Shown here: positions 12,690 to 23,291 of the stretch, in pieces
Layout of the letters: every line of letters begins with the position of its first letter
How positions within the stretch are numbered: position 1 is the stretch's first letter
NCBI GenBank assembly: GCA_032622095.1
Contig: CP136061.1
Span: 57,863,301-57,927,300 of the forward strand
Direction of reading: 5' to 3'
Source of the DNA: Siphonodentalium dalli
Taxonomy: Eukaryota; Mollusca; Scaphopoda; Gadilida; Siphonodentaliidae
DNA length: 64,000 nt
The notes under the pieces: model-generated
Told to the model about the DNA's origin: nothing
Databases searched by the model: none
What the model saw: the letters and a program-made list of their open reading frames with translations, nothing else
Position numbers and translations under genes: made by a program

Positions 12690-13058
12690 AACAAACAAGA
12701 GCTGGGCTGTCTCCCGGTGCATATCCCAAGTGGCATACCGCCTAGTCTAGTAGAAAAATTACAAATAAATCAAGGGAAATATCTCTGGAACAGATAATGC
12801 AAGCAACATCATTGGATACTTCTATCAAATCCATTCAAATGGCCAAAGTCCTTACCAAATTTAATCAAGATCTGACATGTAACCTATTTCTAAGATACCA
12901 GCTGACGGAAAACAAAATCAACAGTTCAAAAAAATCAACAATAACATCATTGGATTCCTCTCTGAAAGCTCTCCTGATGGCCAACATCTGACCAAATTTT
13001 ATTGAGATCCAATAACATATGACTGAGATATCTGCTCGGACAGACGGAGCGGATGTAC
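12690..13058 (+). repeat. Old dispersed repeat with internal duplication
   Basis: Contains twice, with divergence, the series AACATCATTGGAT - TCTATCAAATCC / CTCTGAAAGCTC - ATGGCCAA - CAAATTT - GAGATC (about 12805-12875 and 12944-13010), and ends CTGCTCGGACAGACGGAGC. Probably a decayed transposon 3' region. The short ORFs are not genes. Confidence 0.4.
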
Positions 13059-13162
13059 AGAGCTTTCCGATGAATGGCAACAAGCCATATTTCCGACTAA
13101 ATCCTGAAAAGTTACCCATAATTCTGCTGTGGTTATGGAGTCGATTAATTAGGGCATTACTG
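13059..13162. mobile_element. Foldback MITE (family A), single right arm
   Basis: Only the arm from AGAGCTTTCCGATGAATGGC to AGGGCATTACTG remains, followed by TA. It follows directly on an older repeat that ends TCGGACAGACGGAGC. Confidence 0.75.
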
Positions 13163-13983
13163 TATGTAATCAAGTATAACCTCCATTCACTTCATACGCG
13201 AGGGTATAATAAGAATAGATAATAATACTTCAAACATTGTTTTTTAAGTTTACTTTTTATTCAGTTATTTTTCTATTTAAACTTACAATAGATTGGGTAT
13301 AGATCAGTCGTAAATGAATTTCGAAGTACAATTGCTAGTCGCGCTCGTACCGTGCACGACGCTGGGAGCAAATGTACGCTAAGTTTACTAAGACTGGGTA
13401 TAGATACATGTAACTTTGTATTATTTAAAGTACAAGAACATACATGTACATCGACTTAGAAATCAACCTAATGTGATGCACTGAAAATTGTCAGCCTTCT
13501 TAATTCAGATTGTTTGGCTTTGGCAATCCGCCATGGCAATCATTTGCCATGGCCCAGTTTGCTTCAGAAAATGGCTTCGGCATTGCTGATTGCCGCAGCC
13601 AATTATGAGGGCTGAAATTGTTGTCGTTTTCTGTCTGTTTGTTATACTGGTATTCCATTAAACATTTTCATTATACCATGAAATAACATGCAAGAATGGT
13701 TTAAAATTCGGTCAGTAAGAAAACCCTAAAAGTTTTTCTTTGGCCAAGTGCAAGAAATTAAACATTCAAACAGCTTCTTCAAAGGAAGAAATAATGACCA
13801 TGTACATGGAAATGGAGTGAATCCCTGAAGCTATGCTAAGCTCCTCATTTATTATCTTTGATCCCTGGAGTGACATGCTTTGATTCCAGTTAAGAGTGAC
13901 ATGAGACCATGATGGATTTATCCTGGTGATATTATCCCCCCACACACAGGACATCTCAGAGAGCTCTATCTCAATGAAACCAA

Positions 13984-14431
13984 GCAAGCCTTGAAATAGT
14001 GTGTCTGTCATTTGCAGAATGAGGTCCACAGAGGGTTAATTTAGTGATGCTATCCCACAATGTGGGTTAGCATCACCAAATTCACCCTCTGTGGACCTCA
14101 TTCTGCTTAGGCCTCATCTTCTGGGAAGTATCAATAGTCTCAAATTAACATTGTTTTAGTTACTACTTCCGTTTTCTGTTCAGTTTCTATATTACCTAAT
14201 TTGCAGAAGATAAAATGCATAATCGAGGTGACTAATGGGTGAACATCACCAACATCAACTGGTGAACTTCAATCTGATCATATGTCTCCCATAGCAGTTG
14301 AAGCAAAAGCAGAATGAGGTTCCCAGAGGGTAAATTTGGTGATGCTAGCCCACTTTGCAGGATAGCGTCACTAAATTCACCCTCTGTGAACCTCATTCTG
14401 CAAATGACAGACACACTATTTCCAGGCTTGC
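13984..14431. mobile_element. Double-palindrome element (family C), best-preserved copy
   Basis: Inverted termini of about 41 bp (starting GCAAGCCT[TG]GAAATAGTG and continuing into CTGTCATTTGCAGAATGAGG) match with about one mismatch. Two palindromes (about 14017-14110 and 14308-14400) sit just inside the termini and about 200 bp of unique spacer lies between them. No transposase. A clear target duplication is not visible. Confidence 0.75.
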
Positions 14432-14654
14432 ATCCAAGAAGGCAGATAATGAGCCCATCATGCTTTCTAAGCCTTGTTGATGGTCTTGTTCTCTTTGAAG
14501 ATTCTATCTCTTGCATTCCCTGTACATCTGATTATTTTTAATGGCCAAACATTCATTTGGGGTGTACTATAGTAATGCACCCGCACCAGATGCTGAACTC
14601 CAAAATTAATACTGCAACTTGTAAATAGGTTTTTGAATTCTGAAAACACATGGT

Positions 14655-14898
14655 TTAACCCTTTCTAAACTAAATGGATTATCCCATTCAGTTACAAAAG
14701 TAAACATTGAAATTGTCTATTATTCTTCTGGAGGGGATTTTAGAAGAAATATTAAGCAGACAACATATAATAAAAGTACAGAAGGAGCCCTGATTATTGT
14801 TGCGAAATGTTCAGATAATAAGTTGTTGAACTTATTATCTGAACATTTCATATGGGAATAATTACTCCTCAATGAGTATTTAGTATTGAAAGGGTAAA
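14655..14898. mobile_element. Family D element with strong hairpin
   Basis: Left end TTAACCCTTTCTAAACTA and right end TTTAGTATTGAAAGGGTAA are imperfect inverted repeats. A perfect hairpin at 14802-14849 has 21-bp arms starting GAAATGTTCAGATAATAAG and a four-base loop. Related sequence is at 44.8 and 45.8 kb. Confidence 0.55.
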
Positions 14899-15030
14899 AC
14901 TGTTATTGTTTCATACATGATTTTCAAATTGGTGAAGTTTTGGCAACAATAGGTGAGACATCCTCGTACTATAATACCTGCTTACATTGTCTGATTACAA
15001 TCAACCTATTAAAGGATGTAAGACTATAAA

Positions 15031-15090
15031 CCTTTCATGACGGAAGTTGCGCTGGTGCAGCATTAAAGCTCTTGTGCCAGTCCATTTGAC
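15031..15090. mobile_element. B-prime element fragment
   Basis: TTTCATGACGGAAGTTGCGC, then GGTGCAGCATTAAAG and TTGTGCCAGT, match the end of B-prime elements. The rest is missing and a foldback arm begins at 15103. Confidence 0.5.
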
Positions 15091-15102
15091 TTGAACTTGG
15101 TG

Positions 15103-15206
15103 AGAGCTTTCCGATGAATGGCAACAAGCCATATTTCCGACTAAATCCTGAAAAGTTACCCATAATTCTGCTGTGGTTAAGGAGTCGATTACTTAGAGCA
15201 TTACTG
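15103..15206. mobile_element. Foldback MITE (family A), single right arm
   Basis: Arm from AGAGCTTTCC to AGAGCATTACTG followed by TA; the left arm is absent. It sits near the B-prime fragment at 15.03 kb. Confidence 0.75.
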
Positions 15207-15541
15207 TAGCATTCATGTACTGCACATTTAAGAGCAAAAGAAATTGTTAAGTAAATCATTCTTTAATGTTATATAGTAGTATGTGTAGGGTTACTGAAGA
15301 AGTTTTATGAGTCAATTTCTAAGACATGAGCCAGCTGCATAAGTTATATCTTAATTAGAGTCAAATAAAAGTGCCATGCAAGAAATTCTTTTACTGTTTT
15401 CATATGCATAAACTTACTCCATACTGTTATATATGAGTCAGTTTCTGCCCCAGCACCCAATCATAGACTTTAGATGTCATATATGCCTGACAAGGGAGAA
15501 GCAGTCTGCCAGAGTCTATGAGTTCCAACACAAACTGCACA

Positions 15542-15621
15542 TTAACATGTTGACTGCTGACTCCCATTCATATTACATGAAAAAGTAGAAGATAACTCAT
15601 AGTCGGCAATGAACGTGTTAA
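15542..15621. mobile_element. 80-bp TTAA mini element, copy 2
   Basis: TTAACATGTTGACTGCTGAC at the left and, read inward, TTAACACGTTCATTGCCGAC at the right. The interior matches the copy at 1.5 kb (GATAACTCATAGTCGGCA). Confidence 0.6.
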
Positions 15622-16146
15622 ACCTCAAGTGATATACCAGAAGCATAATCTTTGCAGTGAGCACAAAAAAAAACAACCAAGTTCAAGGAGGGCTTAATGG
15701 GCACATTTTAGTTTAGTCAAATGTATAGGCAGTATAGCATAACTGTCAAACAGACAATATTTGACCAATATTAAAACTGATTTTTTAATACATTTTTCGA
15801 GGAACAAACATATATTTAGTTCAGAACATAGATACTTTGCTCTCATGAAAATATAACTGTTCTGTTTCTGTTAATAAACAAAATATTGCTAGACATACAA
15901 AAGGGAACTTTTTGCTCCATCACTGTGCATGCTCCTCCACCCCCTCTTTGGAGGAGGCAAGAGGGGTAGCTGCCCCCTCTGCTGCCGACACCCATGGCTC
16001 TGAACAGATGTTGTCTCCTCATCAAATTAATAAGGACAGGACCCAGGTGTTACATGTGTTACAACACACAATTTAGACATCACATGTAGGGGAGAAGCAG
16101 GAAGATCTGGAGATAGCAGAAATCCAGGTGTTACAACACAAACTTA

Positions 16147-16358
16147 CATTAATGCCCTAAGTAATCGACTCCTTAACCACAGCAGAATTATGGGTAACTT
16201 TTCAGGATTTAGTTGGAATATGGCTTGTTGCCATTCATCAGAAAGCTCTAGCCGAGAGCTTTCCGATGAATGGCAACAAGCCATATTTCCGACTAAATCC
16301 TGAAAAGTTACCCATAATTCTGCTGTGGTTAAGGAGTTGATTATTTAGGGCATTGTTG
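16147..16358. mobile_element. Foldback MITE (family A), full length
   Basis: Both arms are present and meet at GAAAGCTCTAGCCGAGAGCT, with TA flanks. The right terminus has mutated to GGCATTGTTG. Confidence 0.8.
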
Positions 16359-16749
16359 TATGTCCATTCACTTCAAGACTTCAACTGATACAGAATGATA
16401 TTTGAACAGAATAATTATGTTGTAGAATTTCAGAGACTGATCACACCAGTACAGAGCAGGAGAGAGCTAAGGGAATGATATCCCAATCTGAGGCTCTCAG
16501 TATGTGAATCATGCCTGCCATAGGTGTCAGTTGGAGAGATTAAATTTTTCATGAGCAGACTCCATTATTCACAGTGATAAGATTCAGGTTATCTGGTTAT
16601 TAAACTATCAGTAGGGAGGGAACTATATCACATCACACTCAGTCTTGCCAAAGATTTCTGGTCCTGCCTTAAGGTGGTGCAGAGGAGATAATTGTTTCCA
16701 TCATCACAGAAATATCAGTTTATCACAGCTGAAAATTTGAATGTATATA

Positions 16750-16903
16750 CAGTGATGCCTTAAATAATCTACTCCTTAACCACAGCAGAATTATGGGTAA
16801 TTTTTCAGGATTTAGTCAGAAATATGGCTTGTTGCCATTCATTGGAAAGCTCTCACCCATAATTCTGCTGTGGTTAAGGAGTCGATTATTTAGGGCATTA
16901 CTG
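16750..16903. mobile_element. Foldback MITE (family A), right arm shortened
   Basis: Full left arm, then a right arm retaining only the outer half from ACCCATAATTCTGCTGTGGT to GGCATTACTG. TA flanks. Confidence 0.8.
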
Positions 16904-17435
16904 TAAACTGGACATACTTTCTGAACTGTTAGCTACTATCAATGGATGAGTGCTCTAACTGTTCAATAAAACAATTAGTTGAAAAATATAGCTTCATACT
17001 TGGAGACTAAGTTTTTGAAAAAATTTGCCATGGCTCTTTAAACTGAAATAAGCCATCTCTGCCACCTTAATATCCATGCCACATTGTGGGATGAGACCAT
17101 GAGAGTGTCTTGGGTGAGTGAGATGAACATTTGTAAACAGGGAACTCAGTGACTGAAGAGATAAACTTTGTTGATGATTCATGTCTGAATGATAAGAATA
17201 TCAAGGAGATATTGTACAATCAGTATTTGAGTGAGACCTTGTGATGGAGTAAGAATGAACTAACAGAGTTAACCAAGTTTACTTTCTCTTCACCAGCCCA
17301 TTACACTAGTGATATGTATAAGCCTTATATTCTACATGTGCCGGTACAAACTGATATACCTGCATGATAAACATGCATGGCGCTGCATGTACTCGATCAT
17401 TGACAGTGTATCTGCTGTGCACTTTCACCATTGGG

Positions 17436-17824
17436 TTAACCCTTTACCCAACAGAATGGCCCTGTGCCAATGCATTCTCTTATATATGCGAGTCGACCAT
17501 AGGTCGCCTCGCATATATAAGAGAATGCATTGGCTTAACACATTAAAAATTATAAAATTGTTAAAGAATGTAAGAAAAAATGGTAAAAAGTGTTAAAAAC
17601 AGATTTTTTTTAGGTCAATGCATTCTCTTATATATGCGAGGCGACCTATGGTCGACTCGCATATATAAGAGAATGCATTGGCACAGGGCTAACTGTAACT
17701 ATCACAATGTGGTCAAGGAGCCGGTTCCAATGATATCCATATTTGTATGGTTCTATTGAGACAGACCGAAGATATTTTAGGCTGTTGAAGCTTTATTTGG
17801 CCGGTTTGTTGGGTAAAGGGTTAA
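17436..17824 (+). mobile_element. Family B piggyBac-like MITE, copy 3
   Basis: Near-identical to the copy at 8.2 kb, with TTAA at both ends and the same termini, hairpins and right segment. The high identity suggests recent mobility. Confidence 0.85.
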
Positions 17825-18141
17825 TATGCTTGTTTGACAGGGTTACCCGAGTTTCTAATTGTGATGTTGGAGCAGTTGGACTGCAGTCTTTTTATTAAAC
17901 ATACACTCAAATTCATACAGATACTGAGTCTATCCTATCCTCTAACTTTTCATTTCTTGGCAGGCTTGCGGTTTCCCCGGAATAACGTCACACTGCATTA
18001 CATTAATCGTTTCGATTGGATTCCTTTATTTTGGTGCTACTAATAATGAGTTCTGATTGATGCTACAAACGTGGAATTCCGGGGTTGGGAATGAAAACTG
18101 TATGAAAAGTGACATCAGACCCACTATCTTAAATGTGACTA

Positions 18142-18319
18142 TGGTAATGGCCTAAATAATTGACTCCTTAACCACAGCAGAATTATGGGTAACTTTTCAG
18201 GATTTAGTCGGCAATATGGCTTTCCGATGAATGGCAACAAGCCATATTTCCGACTAAATCCTGAAAAGTTACCCATAATTCTGCTGTGGTTAAGGAGTCG
18301 ATTACTTAAGGCATTACTG
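18142..18319. mobile_element. Foldback MITE (family A), left arm shortened
   Basis: Both arms, with the left arm lacking its innermost part. The terminus GGTAATGGCC is mutated on the left and GGCATTACTG is intact on the right. Confidence 0.75.
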
Positions 18320-18980
18320 TTTTCAGTTTACTCCAGACTAGTCAGATTGATGATTGGATTTGTTGTTTAGTTTAGTTGCCGGTTGGTTGGTGGTTGGTGC
18401 ATATTTTAGGAAGTTTGAACAATCCCTCTGTCATGAGGTGTGATCGGATAAATTGATACCAATGAAACATAACCAAACAACATAACATGATAATGAACAC
18501 AAGGCTTTTCAATGCAAAAGAATGAACATTTTGCTTGGGTATAACTCCTAGATACTCATGCGTAAAATACACAAGCTTTATAAAACTCGCTACAGATGTG
18601 ATATGTACTGTCACTGATGAAGAGCCAGGCCATTAGTCACCTTGTGCAAACTAATCCTCCCACAATCTGTCTGGTCATTTCCGATACAGGAGTGAGAAAT
18701 ATTACATGCTCAAACTTTCAGCCTATTCATGGACTGGTCGATTGGTTAGGTGGGTCTTTGACCGCCTATCATAACATATCTTCATCTTTAACTCTTTCGC
18801 TGCCACCCGCCACCACAGACGTACCCCCCAGTGCCACGCATCCTGTACATATATCCATGTATTTCAGGTATATATGGGTAATACATTATATCTCAAGCAG
18901 TTTCTAATATAATTAGTTGAAACTTCACATGTATATAGACATAGGTATACCCTGTCGAATGCCGCTGTGGACACGCCGAC

Positions 18981-19410
18981 CAAAGTCACGTGACATTGGC
19001 GGCCATCTTGGATTAGTGGCTATTTGCCGGTATATGTACAGTTTGTGTGGGTATGAAATGGGTGTGTTGTTTGTTTTCTAATTTTCAACCCAATTATACG
19101 ATGTCCAACAGTAAGGTACACGGGAGTAACCTATATGAACCCACTTTGGACATAAAATAGGTCACGTGACCTTGGCGTCCATCTTGGATTTATGTAAGTT
19201 GCCACCTATTTGTAGCAAAATGGGATACAATGGCGCACTTTGTTGAGTTCGTGCTTTTGTTGCTTGAATATTCCCTGATAGGTACAATTCCAAATATAGA
19301 TATATATATATATATAACCATACCCATATGTATATATACCTGCAGGGGGACATATGACCCTGCTCCGCCCCTTATAAGTCACGAGATCTTGACGGCCATC
19401 TTGAATTTCA
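18981..19410 (+). repeat. Three CACGTG plus CCATCTTG motif blocks
   Basis: GTCACGTGACATTGGCGGCC-ATCTTGGATT at about 18985, GTCACGTGACCTTGGCGTCC-ATCTTGGATT at 19161, and GTCACGAGATCTTGACGGCC-ATCTTGAATT at 19378. CACGTG is an E-box core and CCAAGATGGC (reverse strand) is the YY1-type core. The function is inferred only from motif resemblance. Confidence 0.6.
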
Positions 19411-19570
19411 GGAAACTTGGGTTTTACGATGATTTATGTGAATTATATGCATGGGTCACGCGGGCGTACGCATGGTCAACTCACCAGCATAATTAATTTA
19501 GTTGCCTGTTATCACCACTGGAAAACGATACAATAGACAATGGTTGTTCAAAACCAGTAAAGGTGTATTA

Positions 19571-20345
19571 TAAATAATAGGTATAAGTATCTTATGCGCC
19601 GCAGGCGCCCCTCGATCATTAGAGTATAGAGGTTAGTTATCCACCCTATCCCGCCACCCATAGTATCTAATGCGCCGCAGGCGCCCCTATAGAGGCTACT
19701 GCCCATATAAATAATAGATATAAGTATCTTATGCGCCGCAGGCGCCCCTCGATCATTAGAGTATAGAGGTTAGTTACCCACCCACCCACCTCATCCCGCC
19801 ACCCGTAGTATCTTATGCGCCGCAGGCGCCCCTTTATATAGAGGCTACTGCCACATAAATAATAGGTATAAGTATCTTATGCGCCACAGGCGCCCCTCGA
19901 TCATTAGAGTGTAGAGGTTAGTTACCCACCTCCCCATCCCGCCACCCATAGTATCTTATGCGCCGCAGGCGCCCCTATAGAGGCTACTGCCACATAAATA
20001 ATAGGTATAAGTATCTTATGTGCCTCAGGCGCCGCTCGATCATTAGAGTATAGATGTTAGTTACCCATCCACCACCCCATCCCGCCACCCATAGTATCTT
20101 ATGCGTCGCAGGCGCCCCTATAGAGGCTACTGCCACATAAATAATAGGTATAAGTATCTTATGCGCCGCAGGTGCCCCTCGATCATTAGCGTATAGAGGT
20201 TAGTTACCCACCCACCACCCCATCCCGCCACCCATAGTATCTTATGCGCCGCAGGCGCCCCTATAGAGGCTATACTGCCCACATAAATAATAGGTATAAG
20301 TATCTTATGCGCCGCAGGCGCCCCTCGATCATTAGAGTATAGACA
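19571..20345 (+). repeat. ~140-bp tandem array
   Basis: Unit starts (TAAATAATAG) fall at 19571, 19708, 19856, 19995, 20138 and 20284, so the period varies from 137 to 148 bp. Each unit holds two copies of TATCTTATGCGCCGCAGGCG, a CTCGATCATTAGAGTATAGA block and a CCCACCxCCCCATCCCGCC hinge whose length varies. Confidence 0.9.
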
Positions 20346-20919
20346 ATAACTTCTTCAGTCCTGAGTCTTTTGCGAGCAGCCATTTTCGACTGATAACCAC
20401 GTGCTAACAACAATGACGCAATATTCCGGCTCTGACTGTACTCCCATAACGTCAGAAATAGCATGACCTTGAAGACATTGTGGCTTTAAATTGTTCGCAC
20501 GCAACAGTACTACAGATAAATACATTGTGCACTGTCAAACATGCCGGAAAGAATAGAGTTAGATCCCATACATTAGACTACATACCAAATTCGCAAAAAT
20601 GCGCGATTGGCAGCGTCTGCGAAGTTCGCATTTATGCGGGTTTGGCAGCGAAAGAGTTAAGGGAAGGAAGACAGTCTATCCATACTATGCCACCCCCTCG
20701 AAATTACAATACAATATTTGTAAAATAGTATGTATTAATATGTGTATATTGAAATAAAATATCCTATCCTACCCCCACCCCAAATCTGAGACAAAACTTC
20801 CAACAAATTTAATGACTATAAATTAGCATCATGCAGTTGAAAATGTTCTCATAATTAAATTTTTCAACCAATACTTGTACTTTAATAGTGTAAATCATGT
20901 TGTTTCTAGATATTTCCTC

Positions 20920-21020
20920 TTTCGGAAAATTTCTAACCACAGGGGGTGGGGGGGGGGGGGGGGGGGGGGGGGTGTCAGCTCAACATTAGGTTGGAAAATT
21001 TAGGTCGGAATTTTCCAACA
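20920..21020. repeat. Poly-G tract with TTGGAAA/TTTCCAA repeat
   Basis: About 30 consecutive G (one T near the start, 20942-20972), followed by GTGTCAGCTCAACATTAGGT and TTGGAAAATTTAGG. Related pieces occur at 54.36-54.77 and 58.9-59.08 kb. Confidence 0.6.
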
Positions 21021-21059
21021 GGTGTGCAGTTGGTTACAAGTTAGACACCCGCTGAATGG

Positions 21060-21309
21060 TTAACCCTTTAACGGTGTGGACTTCCTGAAATTTTACGAAA
21101 ACCCTGTGCCAATGAATTATCTTATATAACATGTATGCTCCGCATATATAAGAGAATACATTGGCCTAACAATATATCCCTTGACCTTGTAAGCCAGTGC
21201 ATTCTCTTATATATGTGAGTCTCCCACGGGAGACTTGCATATATAAGAGAATGCACTGGCACATGATCTTTAATGTTGCACCAGCACAGCTCCCGTTATG
21301 AAAGAATAA
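21060..21309. mobile_element. B-prime TTAA element, copy 4
   Basis: TTAACCCTTTAACGGTGTGG at the left; two hairpins with CCAATGAATT / CCAGTGCATTCTCTTATATA arms; GCTCCCGTTATGAAAGAATAA at the right with the terminus decayed. Confidence 0.6.
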
Positions 21310-22078
21310 TACCCATAACCTCCCTGAGTCCTTGGAACATATTATAAACACCCCAGGAGCACCAAGTGGAATACCAGCACAGTAACTAGAGACCTGTAAA
21401 CAGAGGTACATTGTGTTCATTAGGTGTGAACAGTTTAGCATCAAGCCTCTCCAAACAAATATTCTATACACCGCTCAGTGTAGATAGTACAAACACGAGG
21501 TCAGAGATGTACTACATGGTGGGGCGTGAAACCCAGTACATCAATACCACACAAAGACTGCATTCTTGGTTGATGTCTACAGTCTCCCAGTATACATGCC
21601 AAGTGGGGGTGTACTATACCAGCATGGTATGGCACCAGCTACTGGTACTTCATGAAGCAAAAGCTGACTAACTTTCAATTAAAAGAGGTATTTGGCTATC
21701 TCTTTCTATGTACTAGTATATGTAAACAAAACTGTTATAGTTGGTGTCAACAAACATCGCTAATCATGTAGTAAGTTCAAATATTATAGTCTAATGATTT
21801 TCAGAATATTTTTCAATGTTTCCACCTTTTCCAATGTTTGCCATCAAGTTTTGATTAAACTTTTGTATATTATTGGACTTTGATTGGTAATGCCACTGTA
21901 ACAGCAATGTTTACATAACACATAACAAAGGTTTTAATAGGCGAAGTCTCATTATTGGAGAGTTATTAATAATGAAACTAAGAATAAAGTCTAAATTACA
22001 TGTACTTGTTAAAGACAGTTGTTTTACAGACTGTTATAAACTTTATGTTATTTTGAATAAACCCACTTTGAAGTCCCT

Positions 22079-22370
22079 TTAACCTCTTCGCTGCTATGAC
22101 ATCCGTAACTATTACGGACGTAAAAGTGCACGTCGTGTGCTATATGGTCTGCAGGTACTACGAACCTATTTCAGCACACTAGCAGTAGGCAATTATTCAT
22201 GACTGGAAGTTTCAAACAGTGTATGATGTTCCACGATTGTGAGAGATAATACCCTTTCAACTGAGTCAGTTTTATGGTTCTTGTGATATTCCCGCTATAT
22301 TTTTCCACTGGAAAATGGCAATAACATCAACACCCAGCACACGATGTCATAATAGCAGCGAAGAGGTTAA
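22079..22370. mobile_element. TTAA element with CCTCTTCGCTGCTATGAC termini
   Basis: TTAACCTCTTCGCTGCTATG at the left and CATAATAGCAGCGAAGAGGTTAA at the right; inverted termini of about 24 bp with one inserted base. 292 bp including TTAA. The termini resemble those of the 18.8-20.7 kb element (CTCTTTCGCTGC). Confidence 0.75.
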
Positions 22371-22707
22371 GATAAGAAGACATCCTGCTTTCAAAAATAT
22401 CTCAGTAAAACGTTTAGGACCTGTGAACCTTTCATGAATCATAACATTTTGTAGCCCTTGAACCCTTCTACTGTACCCATGTAAATATTGCTGTGACTTT
22501 TCAGTGGATCCCCATGTTAGCCACTTGTCGCTTTCTAATATGAGTGGGTGTTGAATGCTTATGCAAATTTTAAATATTGACGGTAGTCACACATGAATAT
22601 TCAATAAAAGAAGATTTCTTAATAACTGTGAAGAACAAATATTGAAGTACATAAGCACTTCAGTCCCAATGATTCCTTGAGCGGAGTTGTTGATACAATG
22701 CAACATA

Positions 22708-22915
22708 CAGTAATGCCCTAAATAATCGACTCCTTAACCACAGCATAATTATGGGTAACTTTTCAGGATTTAGTCGGAAATATGGCTTGTTGCCATTCAT
22801 CGGAAAGCTCTAGAGCTTTCCGATGAATGGCAACAAGCCATATTTCCGACTAAATCCTGAAAAGTTACCCATAATTCTGCTGTGGTCAAGGAGCCGATTA
22901 CATAGGGCATTACTG
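22708..22915. mobile_element. Foldback MITE (family A) between direct repeats
   Basis: Full hairpin meeting at GAAAGCTCTAGAGCTTTC. The host sequence on either side is a 55-bp direct repeat (22653-22707 and 22921-22975, AAGCACTTCAGTCCCAATG onwards), so host DNA is duplicated around the insertion. Confidence 0.8.
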
Positions 22916-23291
22916 AACAAAAGCACTTCAGTCCCAATGCTTCTTTGAGCTGAGTTGTTGATACAATGCAACATATGTTGACAGAGTTATTTCCCTTGAG
23001 AATAGGGTGCATTAATGGATAGACGTAGTGTACTTAATGACTTAATGTGGTGGGTGGCGTATCACCTTTGACCTCCAGGTGCATAAAGTAAATCACATGT
23101 TGATTGATGTGTTATACGTTATACGGTTGACATGCACTAATCTAGTCAGCCTCCTTCATAACTATGACAAATGACATGCCATACTCAGCAATTAGCTTGC
23201 AATATGCATATAACAAGAACAGATTGAACAATTCATGATATATACTCACTGCAACAGCACATACATGTCTGACAAGTACACCAAATAGAGT

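Larger units (their letters stand above)
18788..20660. mobile_element. TTAA element with CTCTTTCGCTGCCA termini carrying a satellite array
   Basis: TTAACTCTTTCGCTGCCA at 18788 is mirrored by TGGCAGCGAAAGAGTTAA ending at 20660: a perfect 14-bp inverted terminus plus TTAA. Interior: three spaced CACG/CCATCTTG blocks (18.98-19.41 kb), then a tandem array (19.57-20.35 kb). No transposase frame. Boundary inference rests on the inverted termini. Confidence 0.65.

Noticed and set aside
19571-20345. CRISPR-like array
   Set aside because: Units are 137-148 bp with no conserved short repeat/unique spacer pattern; it is an ordinary eukaryotic tandem repeat.
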